64,000 nt of DNA from NCBI GenBank assembly GCA_023512835.1, contig CM042085.1, forward strand, positions 839,989 to 903,988. Reading direction: 5' to 3'. Positions 36,101 to 49,359 of the stretch are shown piece after piece. The position numbers and the translations under genes are program-made. Position 1 is the stretch's first letter. Every line of letters begins with the position of its first letter. This DNA comes from Taxillus chinensis. Lineage: Eukaryota > Streptophyta > Magnoliopsida > Santalales > Loranthaceae. Below the pieces are notes generated by a model. That model searched no databases. It was not told where the DNA came from and saw nothing but the letters and a program-made list of their open reading frames with translations.

Positions 36101-38548
36101 TCTAGCTTTTTGAATGTATTGATTGTGGTTCATAATGCAAGACAGAATTCTGCCATTGCAAGTTAAAAGATATATATGAAAGACTATCTTGGTGTGCGCC
36201 TAAGTTAATCTGTCACAACTGGCTTTCGTCCGTGTGCTTGAGTTAATCTGACGCCAATGGCTTGAACTTCTATGTGTACCCAAACCTAAACATTTGTGTG
36301 GAGCCTACAATTGTGTGGCCAACTGGCCATCAGAGAATAATTTTGAGCACTTTTGTGTGCCTGTAGAGATTATTTTCCTTCTTTTTTTTCTCCTTGGAAA
36401 ACAGGTTTTGATTATATCTGCCTTTGGGTTCTTTTTATTTGTGTTACACGGTTGCCTTTGGCTGTTTGTGTACTGCATATCTTTGAATTGATGTGGTGTT
36501 TGACAAAAGGTAAGTATCTTTCGTAATTTTAATGTTGCATTATTGGACAGGGGCTTTAGTATTTGATGTTGAATATGCACGGTGGTTAGAAGAGCAGAAC
36601 AAGCAGATTAATGAACTGAGGGCAGCTGTCAACTCACATGTGGGTGGCTCTGAACTTCGCACCATTGTGGAAAGTGTTACAGCACATTTTGATGATATTT
36701 TCAGGCTGAAAGGCATTGCAGCCAAGGCTGATGTCTTCCACATTTTGTCAGGAATGTGGAAGACACCAGCAGAGCGTTGTTTCTTGTGGATTGGTGGTTT
36801 CCGTTCATCAGAGCTTCTCAAGGTCAGGTGCTTTTTTTGGGCTTCCATTTTTCCAATTTTTGTTTGTTTTGTTTTTGAAAAAATATAAAGCACTAATAAA
36901 TTAACCTACAAGTAGATTTGTAAAATATTCTACATGCCTAGCACTTTGATGTAAAATGTTATCCGTGCATAGCAAGGGCATATTGGGACAATAAAATATG
37001 TAGGAATAATTTTTGAATGCCCTCAACACTGTCCAATCTGTCTACGTAGTACTGAGATATGTTTTCCTCACTGCAAACACATCTAGTCAGTTGCTTTAGT
37101 TGCGATGTTCTAGTTCACTACATTGTTATAAATTTTTTAGATTCCTTAATAAAAACTTATAAAAATCAAACAATGTATCCAAGATAAAGGCAGGGGGCGC
37201 CCGTTCCCCAGATTCACTAGTCGCACACTAATTTATGGTTTTCAAATATAATATCAGCTTTGGTATTGGTTGTCGTTCTGCATCCCAATTTTAGATTGTG
37301 CAGTACTTTGATTCAGTTAATAAAAAATTTAAACCACTACAGATTTGTTACGTGTTACTTTGCATAATGGCTGAAGGGTTTATTACTTTATGTATATGGT
37401 AATTAATGCAAAATGTACCCACAGGTGGTGCCTGCCTGCTCTATCATCTGGTTTTGTTACATTTTAAAAAATGAAAATTTTGAAGAAAACAGAATTTTGT
37501 TGCCTTGTGATATAATTATTACAATAATCTTTCCTGATTATATAAAATGTGGTGGTAAAAAATTTCTTTCGTACGTGTAGTTGGATATCATGTCTCATTA
37601 GTGAATTGACATTAATGCAGCTTATCGTGACTCAATTGGAGACTTTGACGGAGCAACAGCTTCTGGGGATATACAACTTGCAGCAAACATCACAACAAGC
37701 AGAAGACGCCCTTTCTCAAGGAATGGACGCATTACAGCAATCTCTGGCTGAAACACTATCCACTGGAACACCAGCACAATCAGGTTCAACTGGTAATGTG
37801 GCGAACTACATGGGACAAATGGCAATGGCCATGGGAAAGTTAGGAACTCTTGAGGGCTTTCTTCGCCAGGTTCTACTTCCCTTGTTTTATTGCTTTGCTA
37901 TTATTCTGTAATCGGTTAGATTTCTAAATGCTAGCTGAGAGCTGAAAACTAGCCCCACATATAGCACTTGGAGGAGTTTGCTTTTGTTTATTAGCATCTG
38001 AAAACTGAAGTGTTTGGCAACGTTTTTATAAACAACATTAATTTTTGTTTTTAAGCACCTGTGTAGACAAAAATAAACTGCTCCAAACATCCAAGAGCTC
38101 CTACCCAGCATTAGAAGGGGAAAAACATGTTCAAACAAATTTATTGTATTTTTATTTTTTGGGCGTGGTTTACAAAGAGGGGCAAAATGGATTTAGTTTT
38201 GCCATGGCAGGGGGCAAAATTAAATAATTCCTCACACCTTGTGCAGGACCAAATTGAGTTTAATTTTTTTTTTGTATGGCATTTTGGAATTTGAACACTT
38301 GTATTTGCTTTTCAACAGTGAGAAAATCATGTTACATATACATGCAACATTTATTAGTTATTCTAATTCTATGCTATTATTTTCATTCTGGCATTTATCA
38401 GGCTGATAATCTGCGGCAGCAAACATTACAGCAAATGCACGGGATATTAACAACCCAGCAGTCAGCTCGCGCCCTTCTGGCTATAAACGATTATTTCTCC
38501 CGGCTCCGAGCCCTTAGTTCTCTTTGGCTTGCACGGCCGCGGGAGTAA
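33118..38548 (+). CDS. TGA-type bZIP transcription factor, long-form clade II (TGA2.1/HBP-1b-like)
   Basis: Nuclear factor that binds TGACG (as-1-like) elements. Clade II members work with NPR1-type coactivators in salicylate and detoxification responses. Eleven coding exons: 33118-33146, 34175-34278, 34441-34505, 34616-34801, 35028-35105, 35190-35249, 35695-35772, 35906-35957, 36551-36822, 37621-37869, 38402-38548; 439 residues, all phases consistent. The N-terminus (PDFGACEQSFGFHIDHAVD, then MADGTGSPRTDTSTDGDADD) marks the long HBP-1b/TGA2.1 form. The basic region NREAARKSRLRKKA (about 161-175) is followed by a leucine zipper to about 200. The DOG1/TGA domain runs from about 225 to the end (GMWKTPAERCFLWIGGFRSSELLK, read as part of residues 283-308), ending in LSSLWLARPRE. 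I chose ATG 33118 (MPSFVVPLN) because it joins exon 2 in phase. A more upstream ATG at 33083 resembles relatives but is out of frame by one base. Confidence 0.94.
33144..33180 (+). repeat. ACAT-type microsatellite at the first TGA splice donor
   Basis: ACATACATACATACGTACAT repeats begin right at the proposed exon 1 donor (AAC AT|GTACAC). Repeat length changes could alter splicing of the first coding exon. Confidence 0.8.
34571..34610 (+). repeat. (CT)n tract before TGA exon 4
   Basis: A CT-repeat polypyrimidine tract ends a few bases before the acceptor at 34615. It probably serves as the polypyrimidine tract of that intron. Confidence 0.8.
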
Positions 38549-39050
38549 AAAATTTCAAATTAGAAACTCCTTTCTGAGAAGATCCTGAAGACCCTAGCGC
38601 TAACCAGCATAACAGGATGCAGCACTGAGATTTTGATGTCGTTCCAGGTAATACTGTTTCATCTTGGGTCCTAAGTTGTCTAGTGAGGTTACAGCAGTTG
38701 ATATGGCATATTCTTCCTCCTTGGCGTACATGTAACATCAGATGTTCATGCTATTTATTTATGAAGTCATCAATAATGTATTTAAGGTAGGTGGGTATTT
38801 CTAATTAGGAAGCTGTCGAGTGCCTGAATTGTTGTATACCATAATTCAGATTTGTTTCTTTTCTGACTTTACTCTTACGCTGCGTTATAGGAATGGAATA
38901 AAAATGATGGGATTTTGAGGTGATTGATTGTTATTGTTTGATAACCGCGACACGATATAATACAGTAATATTATGATAGGAAAATATATACTATGGTGTT
39001 CCAAGTAAGGTATAGTATTTGTATGATAAATGTTACATCTAAATACCACA
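38549..39050 (+). other. TGA gene 3' UTR and downstream region
   Basis: Follows the TAA at 38546-38548. Mixed composition to about 38880, then AT-rich. The poly(A) site cannot be fixed from sequence alone. Confidence 0.5.
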
Positions 39051-39059
39051 AGCAAAAGC

Positions 39060-40300
39060 CTGTTCGTCAAGAGAAATAGGTTACAGTCTGCCCATATCTT
39101 CTACGCTGGATGGCGTATTCGATGTGTTGTATGGTTGATCCATGAATTACATAACAGCACAGCTGAAATTGCAATACCGTGAGAAACAGACATTCAAACG
39201 TGAACGACCCACCTGGCATCTTCTGGTGGTGTAATATTCCACTTGACAAGCCATTGATTCATAATTACTGTAGTTAGGAGATGCAGCTACTGTCGTAGTA
39301 GGTTGAATAATTGGAGGGTAGAAAGGCCATGGTGGAATGGTTGGAAAAGAAGCTTGAACATTAGATTGAGCCGAGAGTTTATAGGAGTTTGTTGGTGCAA
39401 TTCTCCATCAAAGAGAAGTTTTCATGGCATTAAAATTTCCATGGTTTGGTCATGACATGGCTAGTAAATCCAAAGAATTGGTCAATTAGGTCATTGGGAT
39501 AGGAATGAGCAATAGTAAGGCTCTTGGAAGTGAAAATGAAGATTCAACTATGTATTGAGGATAAAATCGGTATTGATGTGGAAACAGTAACCTTTAGAAT
39601 AGAATCTTAAGATAATGGTGATGGCAGAGTGGTCGTGAGAGCTGTTGTTGCCTTTGGTGGGACAAGACAAAAAACAGAAGAGGAGATTAGGCATTACACC
39701 TAACATGTAATGTTTGGAGCTCGAAACGGATTCATAACTAGAGTTATTTATTAGCTAAATTCCATGAAGTGCAATTTGAAGATCTTCAATCAGGATAGCA
39801 TCTAATCCAGATGGTTGACATATGGATCATAGTTCTCAATACAAATAAACTCAGTCCAATCATTAAATAAGACGACACTTCGTTTAAGAATGCAATCAAT
39901 CCAGAAAAGTTTTAGATGTTTTGGTAAGATATTGTTTCGGTCTTTAAGTAAATACAGACAGGTTCTTCTAAGTCTTCAAGGCAAATGTGGATAATCAATG
40001 CTAGTACAAACCCACAACAGATCCGTACAAAGCGAGCTAACAAGGACAGCCTCTTCAATGCAGATCTAGACAGTCTTTACAATGAAAATTGGACAGCCTT
40101 TTTAATGCTAATTTGAACATTTAAATACAAATAATCTACAAATTTAGACATCCTTTAACTTTAAACACTTCTCAATAGCCTTTAATTTCAATTGCCCACC
40201 ATCTGGAGTTTATTTTTATTGACCATTGTTGACTTTTCAAGTGTTCCTTGACCAGAATCAACATTTCAACGGTTATGCTTATTTAATAAAATCCTAGATC
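39060..40300 (-). mobile_element. Possible decayed retroelement remnant
   Basis: This interval is less AT-rich than the DNA on either side. On the minus strand it reads as a broken hydrophilic frame (for example FQPFHHGLSTLQLFNLL-like and Ser/Thr-rich stretches) with many stops. There is no diagnostic domain. A retroelement origin is only a guess based on composition and decay. Confidence 0.25.
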
Positions 40301-41506
40301 CAACAAAAAGGTTTTATTTAAAATTAAATTAAATTGTTTTCTGCTCTACAGAAAATGAAATTTTGTGCATAATTGTTTTTAATTTTTTGAAATTATTCCA
40401 ATTTAAAATATTAAATGAATTGTGTGTGTATATATAAATTCATGCATTACAATTTTGATTTCATAAAATATTTAAACTAAAAATAATTACTAAAAAATAA
40501 AATTACCACCAAGTTAACATAAATAAGCTTATATTGCCTCGTAATATTCATGCTAAATGCTTTTTTATCAATGCACATTTTTGAAAATTTACATTATATT
40601 CAAAAACATTAATTTGTTATCAAAAATATTTTTTCTAAATCAACTATTTAAAAATTATTGTTAATAATATAATTAATGAGTTCTATAAAACTGTTTTTGC
40701 GAAAAATCGAAAAAAATAATAATTAAGTAATTAATAAACTTTTCAGGAAGAAAAACAACTAGTTGTTTGGGTATAATATTTTTTATTATAAAATGTAATA
40801 TTATATTTTATTATTTTAAAATGACATAGATACATTATGCCGAGTACGTGCACTTGACACATTCAACTACCAATTCAATATAAATTTAAAACTACATAAA
40901 TTTATATGGAAAATTTTTAATGCAAACGGACATACATACGCATACCCTAAGCACGCACATCAACCTACATGTGATAAAAACAATAGAGAAAAAATGAAAC
41001 AAAAAATTTAAAATAAGTGACACGTCAAAATAAATTTAAATTTTAAAACAAAAATAAATAAATTATAAATTATATTTTTAAAAATAATTACTTTATTAGA
41101 ATTATAATTTAAATAGAATATTACTTTATTTTTAAAAAAAACAAGTGTAACAAATCGTTTTGCATTCTGTATTTTATTTTTAAAAACAAAGAAAAAAGTG
41201 TGTCCCATGAGACACCTAACATTCTCATGCTATTTTTTTTAAATAACCAGCACACTTTGCGGAAAACAATGAAAAGCGTGCCCACCACATTTGTGTTTAC
41301 AAAAAATGCAATTTTATGAAATTATTCCAAAACATGAAATATAGACCTAGCTAAGCGTTACGCAGTCAGTAAAGGGACAAAATGGTAGAGAACATCAAAG
41401 CCATGCGTCAAACAGCATCACGAATAGAAATGGTAGCCCAGAGGTGTTTCTTTTCTTCCGTGGCACTTTGCAACATCACAAGTTACCACACGGCAAGAGG
41501 AACCAA
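40300..41506. other. AT-rich intergenic DNA downstream of the PPR gene
   Basis: Very AT-rich, with many short A- and T-runs. The last 150 bp before 41507 are of mixed composition and probably contain the PPR 3' UTR. No gene was seen. Confidence 0.5.
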
Positions 41507-44199
41507 TCAGTCGAGAATATCTGAGACAGATGTTTTCCTGAACGGATCCACGCGAGCCAACATCCCTGCCACATGGTTGCTTGGGATTACATTGTCTGCT
41601 CTCATCCTATCTTGCATGCCGTACGCAGGAGCCTTGGCGTTCATGTAAGCCTGGACTAGATGTAGATACGAGGGAGGCCCCATCACACACCCTGCTTCCC
41701 TGAGCATACGACATATGTTCTCACAGTTATGGACATCCCCACGCTTCGCATACTGTTCCATTATTAACATGAAAGAAGAAAACAAGCGCACTGTTCGACG
41801 TTGATGCATGAATTTCTGCATCAATGAGAGAGCCTTTTCCAAATCTCCAGCATCCACATGGAGCCTCACAATGGCATTTACAGTTGTGGGCACGATCACG
41901 CACCCATTATCCGCCATGCGCTTTACGAGATGCTCCACTTTGGCCGGCATCTTTTGGTTTGCATAAACTGTAAGAAGTGCGTTATAGTGCCTCGAAGTGA
42001 GCTTCTTCCCAGTTTTCAAAATTGTTTCAAAGGCGGCCTCAGCTTCATCAATGTTCTTCAGCGTTCCCCATGCTTCAATTGCAGCCAAGCACTCTTGGGG
42101 CCTAGGATTCATCAGGCAAACCTTCCAAAGCCTTTCCACTTCATCAGTCTTCCCCAAGGCCGCATAAAGAGGAAGCAGGTAGAAGAGAGCCTGTCGATTT
42201 TCCAAAATGTCGCCACCTTCCATACCCTTTACAATTGCTTCAGCTTTTTCTCTGAATCCCCCATTGATGTAGTGTTTCGCAGTGATGGCTTGCGTTTGTA
42301 AGTCAGGTTCAGTCCCTTCACCTTTCATTACCTCAACAATTCGATCAATCCCAGCCATGTCATTGGATCGGCCTTTAGTGTCTATCAGCAGTTTGTAAGT
42401 CGTTATATCTGGCTTCACATTTTCTTTTTCCATTAGAACCAGCACGTCAAATAATTTTTTATGTCTAAGCCTCTTGTACAAAAGAATCATCTGGTTGCAT
42501 ACAAAGGTCGTGAGTGGGAACTCCAGCTTCCTCATCTTGTTGAAGATTTCCTCTGATTTCTTCTCATTCCTGGATGCAGCATAGCTGGCCAAGAGGGTTC
42601 GGTAGGTTAGTTCTCCCCTGAAAGATTCCGGGATTTGGTTGATGTATAACTCTGCCTTGCGAATGCCTCTTACCTTAGCAACCAAATCAAGACGGGACGA
42701 ATAATCTCTTTCAACAAAATCAAAATGCTTACATTTCTCTATGCACTCCGAGAGCTTCAAAAAATAATAATAATAGGAACAATTAAAAAATGCATCACTG
42801 TAAAGACAACCAAGAGTTCGCCTTGCATGAGCAGTAAACCACAGAACTACCACGTTTAACAATAAGCTCTATTTGTTGACTATCAGAAATTCGAAATCAG
42901 ATGGACGGAAACAGAGGAAACATTCAAAGTCGCCATCAACAATCACCAGTGCATTGTTTAATAAATCTTTAACTAAAACTAGTGGTCCAACCTGTGATTC
43001 AATAATCAATATCCAGGAGTAAAATATAAAGTTGCCGTATGTGTACAGATAATTTACACCAAAGCAGAAGTCATAAATATAAGCAATGCGCCTAAGACAA
43101 TGCAGTAAAAGAAATACTAGATAAGTCAGTAAATATAAGCATCAATTTTATGAAAAGAAAAAAAAAAGAGGGAGAGAAGTCACCTGCAAAGCCATTTTGT
43201 ACATCTCACGCCTACGGAGGTCGATCATAGCTAGCAAAAACTCTTCCCTGGTAATTTTTTTTCCTTCCTCAACCCACTTCTCAATAACTTGGTCAACAGA
43301 CAGGGTGGAATCAGTTACAAGAGCCAAGAATAATTCTGAAGGAACCTTTTTTAAATTATTTTCGTTTGCATCTGCCATGGTATCTGACACCTCCGTCTCC
43401 TTTTTCATGGGCCCTTCAAGATTTCTGTTTTCTTCTTCATCCTCAGAAAATTCTGAATCTTGGTTTACTTGACCCACATCACCATCAACCAACGCTCCAA
43501 GCTCCAAAAACCCATCCTCCAAGTGGTCACTCTTGCTGCTCCTTTTTCTAGAAGATTGTAAAGAGTAGCTGTGGATCCACAATTTGGAATCCGAAGGTGC
43601 GCACACAGAGTGGTAAGCATTCTTAAAACACAAGCAGCTACCAGACACTACACAGGTAGGCTCAGAAGCCTCCTCCCTATCACCCCATAAGACACTTGCT
43701 GTTTTGTAACTAGGAGAAAAACTAAGCTCAAAGGCTGCAATGCTAGAAGTTTGGATCCTGTAAACGCATAGCACGAGTTTTAGCCCATAATGAACATCAA
43801 ATGCAACCCAGCCAAGGATAGAATTTGGGGGGTGGAAGCATAATTGGTTACATTGAATGTTTCTTAACTAAAATGTACCCATAAGAGTCTTAGATAACCA
43901 TTTCACTAATGTAGAAAACAATTTACGAGCCCAGCAAGTAGAGACTGTCCCATATAACTAATAACTAACTCTTTACGGCCAGGACAGGTGAAAAAATGTC
44001 CTGATTAATTACTTTCTCAATGGATTAACATAGACAATTATGAATAAATTTCAAATATTACCATTGATTTGATGACTTCCAGAGACGTACGTACAGATAG
44101 AAAACATATGAAATAAATAGTTGAAGGAACAGGAACAGGAACAGGAACAGAGAGGGGACTCTACTTGATAGTATTTGAAGCTCGGCGAAGAACCCACAT
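41507..44199 (-). CDS. P-class pentatricopeptide repeat protein (At1g80270/PPR596-like), probably mitochondrial
   Basis: Three exons: 44165-44199, 43184-43757, 41507-42754; 618 residues with consistent phases. Exon 1 gives MWVLRRASNTIK, a short basic start like the MWALRRAS of At1g80270-type proteins and fitting a mitochondrial presequence. Residues about 60-150 are acidic and low in complexity. The conserved linker (VIEKWVEEGKKITREEFLLA, then LRRREMYKMALQ) precedes about eight 35-residue helical repeats, such as TYKLLIDTKGRSNDMAGIDR and HYNALLTVYANQKMPAKVEH. PPR proteins bind organellar RNA; this subgroup is reported to act in mitochondrial RNA editing or processing, but the RNA target here is unknown. 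No E or DYW extension is present. Two TGGGCC motifs lie upstream. The gene looks intact. Confidence 0.93.
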
Positions 44200-44351
44200 G
44201 GCGAACTAGGGAATCGGAATTTGAAAAGTGACTGAAGACGGCGAAGAAGACGAGAACCCTCCTGCGTCCTGACAGCCCCGAGTCTTTCGGTGTGAGGGGG
44301 CTCCGGCTTCGGGATATGCTCAAAATGCCTCCAAGCCCAAGAGATTTCACA

Positions 44352-44357
44352 TGGGCC
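44352..44357 (+). promoter_or_regulatory. Site II-type motif (TGGGCC) upstream of the PPR gene
   Basis: TGGGCY elements bind TCP-class factors and are enriched in promoters of nuclear genes for mitochondrial proteins. This copy is about 155 bp upstream of the PPR ATG at 44199. Confidence 0.45.
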
Positions 44358-44391
44358 ACGCATTCACATTGAATCTCGACGGAGGTGGATC

Positions 44392-44397
44392 GGCCCA
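44392..44397 (-). promoter_or_regulatory. Second Site II-type motif (GGCCCA on the + strand)
   Basis: Reads TGGGCC in the direction of the PPR gene, 34 bp from the other copy. Paired, closely spaced copies are the usual arrangement in this promoter class. Confidence 0.45.
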
Positions 44398-44419
44398 ATG
44401 TATGCGGGCTTTCTACTTG

Positions 44420-45433
44420 AGATTGGTTTGCAAAACATTTGATGAATTTATATTATTATATAAATTAATTTACCTATAAAAATCGATTCCAAATAATAAC
44501 TTATCATATTAATTTACAGATGTTAGGTTAAATGATTTGATGATGACCCTATATATATATATATATAGCTAACTTGAACAAAAAAAATTTCATGTTTTAA
44601 ACTTAAATAAACTAAATGAATTAACTCCGGTCCAAGCTCAAATGAAGTCAGAAGAGGTTGTAATTTTAAACTCAATTATTTAAAATTACATAATTTTAAT
44701 ATTTTTTTATACCAAAGTACGCTATTTTGCATGCAAATTTTTAAAGACATCAAACTATATAATTTTGAATAAATTAGGATCTGACCCAAGCCGCACATCA
44801 AGAATATATTTGATTGGAATTTTTTTATTTTTAAAATATAATAATTATTTTAAATATAAAAAAAATAATGAAAAAAATATTTTTATTTTAGTAATTCTCT
44901 AAATTAAAAATAATATATTAATTTTTAATTCGAAACCTATTATAATTTGTTAAAAATAAAAATTCCCTATCACCAAATTCCCTTAAATAGGGTTATTTTC
45001 ATTAGCCCACTATTGAATCATTCACCGACGTTGAAGAAATGAACTATCAAATTTGACCCGATGCTTCCCTTTGTCCTCCTTTCCCTCGGTTCTTCCAACC
45101 TCTTTTAACCTGCAAGTTCTGTGTGCCTCACCAACAGGGTACCAAAGGGTCTAAAATAATAATAATAATAATAATAGGCTTTTAGCGGAAACAATTTCTA
45201 TCAATTGATGTCCTTGCTCATACTCAACTAGGTAGGTAGGTAGGTCTACAGAACTGCGGTTACTAACAAATACTAGTTTCTCGTGGAGCAAGTCATTGAT
45301 TATGAACCCCCAACGGCTAAAAATGTAACATTCCATTCCAGATGCCCTTTGTTTGTCCTTCTCTAGCAATGAATAAGTTACCTGTTTTCGGAGATTAAGC
45401 GGTACAACAGGGCCACAAGATGAGCCAGATAAT
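44420..45433. other. Intergenic between PPR and SDR genes
   Basis: AT-rich, including a short (TA)n tract at 44550-44567 and an (AAT)n tract at about 45151-45176. The right end probably holds the SDR 3' UTR. No gene was seen. Confidence 0.5.
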
Positions 45434-47150
45434 TCAGAGGCAAGAAAAGAGCGGGACACCAGGAAGGGTGGCACCAGCATCAACGATGAATATGTTGCCC
45501 GACACATACTTTGAAGAGTCATGGATTAAGTAACGAACCAGCGAGGTCAGTGCTGGGTCCGCTGTGCCGAAGGTACGCAAGGGTACCGTTCTCTTCGCCA
45601 CCATAGTAAGCCAATCCTTCCGCATGAGACCTTCTGTGATTTCCGACTGGAAAAGCCCTGGTGATATTGAATTCACCCTGATCTTGTGCTCCCCAAACTC
45701 CAAGGCCAGGGCCTGCACCATAAAGCATTTTGTATACAACAAAGCTCCATGTCTACAAGAAACCGTACGGTACGAGGAAAAATAAATTAAAGAAATGATT
45801 CAACGATCGTGAAGTGACCAATCTGGAACACAACACACAAAATAGAGTAGAATCACAAAAGATGACAAAGAAATCGAATTCCAAACGGACGCATAGTGCC
45901 CCTGCCCAAAAACATAAACTAAAATGGGTCTAACATTCTTTTTTTTTTTTTTCCCTCCCTCTCTTGTTTAATTGCTGCTGTAACATACTCATTTCATTCA
46001 CCAATCAAACAGAACCTACACAAATCATATCACTACCCAGTACCCATATAATCGTAGCCTTTTCTTGCAATGCAAAAACAATGCAACCAATATTTTAGCA
46101 GAGCTGATAGCAAAACTGGACTCCTTCCATAATTAGCCCTTATATGGATGAACAGACATGCTTATTACACTCCCAAAACTTCTTTTAAGGGCCATTTTAA
46201 ACAAACAAACAAACAAACAAAAACCTTTGTCATGGCGTTAAGGGCTGCCTTTGAAGAAGCATAGGCAAGGCCTCCTTTGAGATACCCTCGATTAAGGCCT
46301 GCAATTGAAGCAATGTTGATTACGCAGCCCTCTCGGTTCCGTTCGTGCATCCGTCGGCAGACAGACTTCGTCACCAACCATGATCCGGTTAAGTTTGTTT
46401 TTAACACCGCGTCCCATTCCTCATCGGATAGATCCAAGGGACTCCTGACATTACCTGGGATTAGGAACACAAATAAAAGACATGACTTCAAAACCAACCC
46501 TAAAGATGCATACGCAGAGCCGGCACTTCGTTTGATTCGTTTTAAATATGACATAGACATGTTTCGAAACACATCACCAAACCTGCTGCAGGACAAATTT
46601 GGCATCATCTTTTATTTGGGAACAAAATTTAACGAGTGCTTTGGGAACAATAATAATATAAACGAAGCCTATTATTAGTATTCCGCGTAAACCTGTCTTG
46701 AGCGGGTGTTATAGTACTTAAAATTGAACTTCCCAGACATCCTCGGAGGACATAAAATTTTAGAAAAACCGATTTAAACAAACCTCTGAGTCCAGCGTTG
46801 TTGATCAAAACATCGATGCGGCCAAACGCATCCCAAGCCTTCCCCACGGAAGAATCGATTTTGGGGCCATCGGACGCCACATCGAGCTCAACAGCCATGG
46901 CTCTGACGCCGTCTACGCCTCCGCCGCCGCCGGGAGAATGGGACCGGTTGATCTGGTCGCACAAAGACTGAAGACGGTTGACGCGGCGCGCCGCCCCGAC
47001 GATCTGGCATCCGGCGGCGGCGAGGTCGAGGCAGAACTCGCGGCCGAGGCCGGACGACGCTCCGGTGACCAGCACCACCTTGCCTGGAAGAGCGTGCCAC
47101 GGCTCCAGGTGGCTCGAAACCGAAACGCGGTGATCGGCCACGGCGCTCAT
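45434..47150 (-). CDS. Short-chain dehydrogenase/reductase (classical SDR)
   Basis: NAD(P)-dependent oxidoreductase of 291 residues, three exons: 46784-47150, 46225-46454, 45434-45712, all in phase. The Rossmann cofactor motif TGASSGLG is at residues 29-36, NNAG at 117-120, and the catalytic tetrad is complete: Asn143 (KTNLTG), Ser172 (INIASIAG), Tyr187 and Lys191 (YASSK). After Lys191 comes the typical RVNSISPG segment and a C-terminal [20 protein letters not shown] after the second strand suggests a preference for NADP(H), but this is inference. There is no signal peptide or membrane segment. Plant relatives are often annotated as 3-oxoacyl-ACP reductase-like or glucose/ribitol dehydrogenase-like; the substrate cannot be told from the sequence. 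Exon 1 is GC-rich compared with exons 2 and 3. Confidence 0.95.
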
Positions 47151-49190
47151 TTTTTCGGTTTCGCTCGTCGTACACGCTGTCGCGGGAGGGACCTCGACCT
47201 CTGTTACCTCTGTTAAGTGTTGGGGTAAACTTAAGCTTTGGGCTGACCCACCCCAAATGCCCTTTATGGAAATTATATTGACCCAGCAAAATTTATTTGA
47301 TAACTTTTTAAATTTTTTAAGATAAAAGTAAAAACTTGCTTTCCGATATTACTTTTTCACACATCAATTTTGAAATTTTTACAATTATAACATTCATTTT
47401 ATTTTGATTAATACCAGAAATAACCCATTAACTATATAATATTATTTAAATAATAAAATAATTACTCCTAACTATAATTTTATTAAAATATGCCTTGAAT
47501 GAGGTTGTGCTTCCTTTTGTTTGCTACGATGTTTCACTTTAGTATAAGGTGAGGTTTGTCCAAACATAGGTGCCTTATTGTTTCTGGGCATATTACTAAG
47601 TTACGTTCTATTTTCATTATAATATCTATTGTTTTAAACTATGGTTATCAATTTTGTGTCTATTTTATGGGTTTTTTTATACATGTCTATAAAGTACTAT
47701 ATATAAACTATATATGTTTTAGCCTAATAATATATATAAATGTCCTTATAATATATATTCATCAAGATCAATAAAAGCTCTTATATTCTTTGTATGTGTT
47801 GGTGTACCAAATAATTTGTTAGTGAATCACATTTAATTTGTCTTTTACTTGCATTATCTTATCGAGTGTATTTGTCTGCTTTATATTATGATGAAAGTTA
47901 TATAAGAGTAACACCAATCTCATTATACTTTCTTCTCTACTTCTAAATGTAAACGAAAAAAAAAATGCACATAACATGTTTAAAACGCCACTCTATTCTC
48001 TTTGTGAAATTTAAAATACATAATGCTACAATAATTATTCATTTTGCGTCAAGCTACTATTCATCACTTATTCTATTTTATATATATTTGAAAACAATTA
48101 AATTTCATTCAACTACGCCCATTCCACTATCTCCCAACATTCCATTGATGTTTTAATAATATATATATGTAATAAAAATACAATGGAGAATAATGTTAAG
48201 TGTACTACTTTTCAAATAAATCTATTCAAATAATATATCAAGAAAACAAAGAAATAAAAGAAAATAGGTGTTATCTCAAGAAGTATAAAAAACAATAAAT
48301 GGGTGTTTGATATGTGTTTTCATTTTGTGTTTTTTTGGTTTCATGGTTTAAATAGTTATTATAATTAATATTTTAATTCTAAATTGTTAAAACAAATTAT
48401 GTTTAGCATGAGAAACAATGTATTTTTAAAATATTATCTTTTTAAAAATTGAGTCTCATAAAAATTATATAAAAATGAATCCTGTTGAAACCTACAAAAA
48501 ATATATAAAAATAAATCCATTCAAATAACCAAATTAGATAAAAGATAGATATAATTTTGTTGAAACCTGAGAAAAAAAAAAAGAGATAGTTTGCATTTGA
48601 AAAGACAGGAACAAAATATTTAAAAAATAACTAATATATTTAAACAAGCAACCGAGGGCGGCATGTTTGGTTTTCATACTCAAAACATGACTATTTTCAA
48701 AAGTAAAATTTGATCCATAAAGTGTGGTTGATATACATATTTTCCTAACAAAGTGCACTTTATTCAAATTCGTATTTGAATAAAGATGCTATTTTAAAAA
48801 ATAAAAAATAATTTTTGTTTCAAAACCCGATCCAAATTTTTAAAAAACAAATTCATGTTTTTATCTACTTTATTGTCTCGTTTCACCATGCTCTAATCTT
48901 TATTCATTTGTCATGAGATTCAATTTTTAAAGAAATATTATTTTAGAAGCACATTTTTCCTCATACAAATTATTTTTTAAAATATAAAAATTAAACTCTA
49001 AATTCAATTCAAATCATCATGAAATCATAATAAATATCAGACACCCCCAAATAACCCTAATAATATGCTTGCGGAATGAAATGCATTTAAATGAAATTCA
49101 CGCAGAAGAAAATAATCCTGGTTCAATACTTGAATTCAAAATACCTAAATATGATAAAATTAAATGATTATCTTAAATAAAATAATCAAA
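47151..49190. other. Intergenic, AT-rich
   Basis: The first 120 bp are the SDR gene's GC-rich 5' flank. From 47290 on the sequence is strongly AT-rich. No gene or clear transposon was seen. Confidence 0.5.
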
Positions 49191-49359
49191 ATTCTAATTG
49201 TGCCATTCATTCATCCGTCTGATTATCAAAAATTGGCTCTTTTCTTCTCAGCCATTACCGAGGAAGGGCAACAACGCAAGAGGTAGAGAGAGGCCACAGG
49301 TAGTTCCAGCCCTCGCCCACCACTTCTGCATCGCCAAGACCTCCAACATCCGCCGGTTC

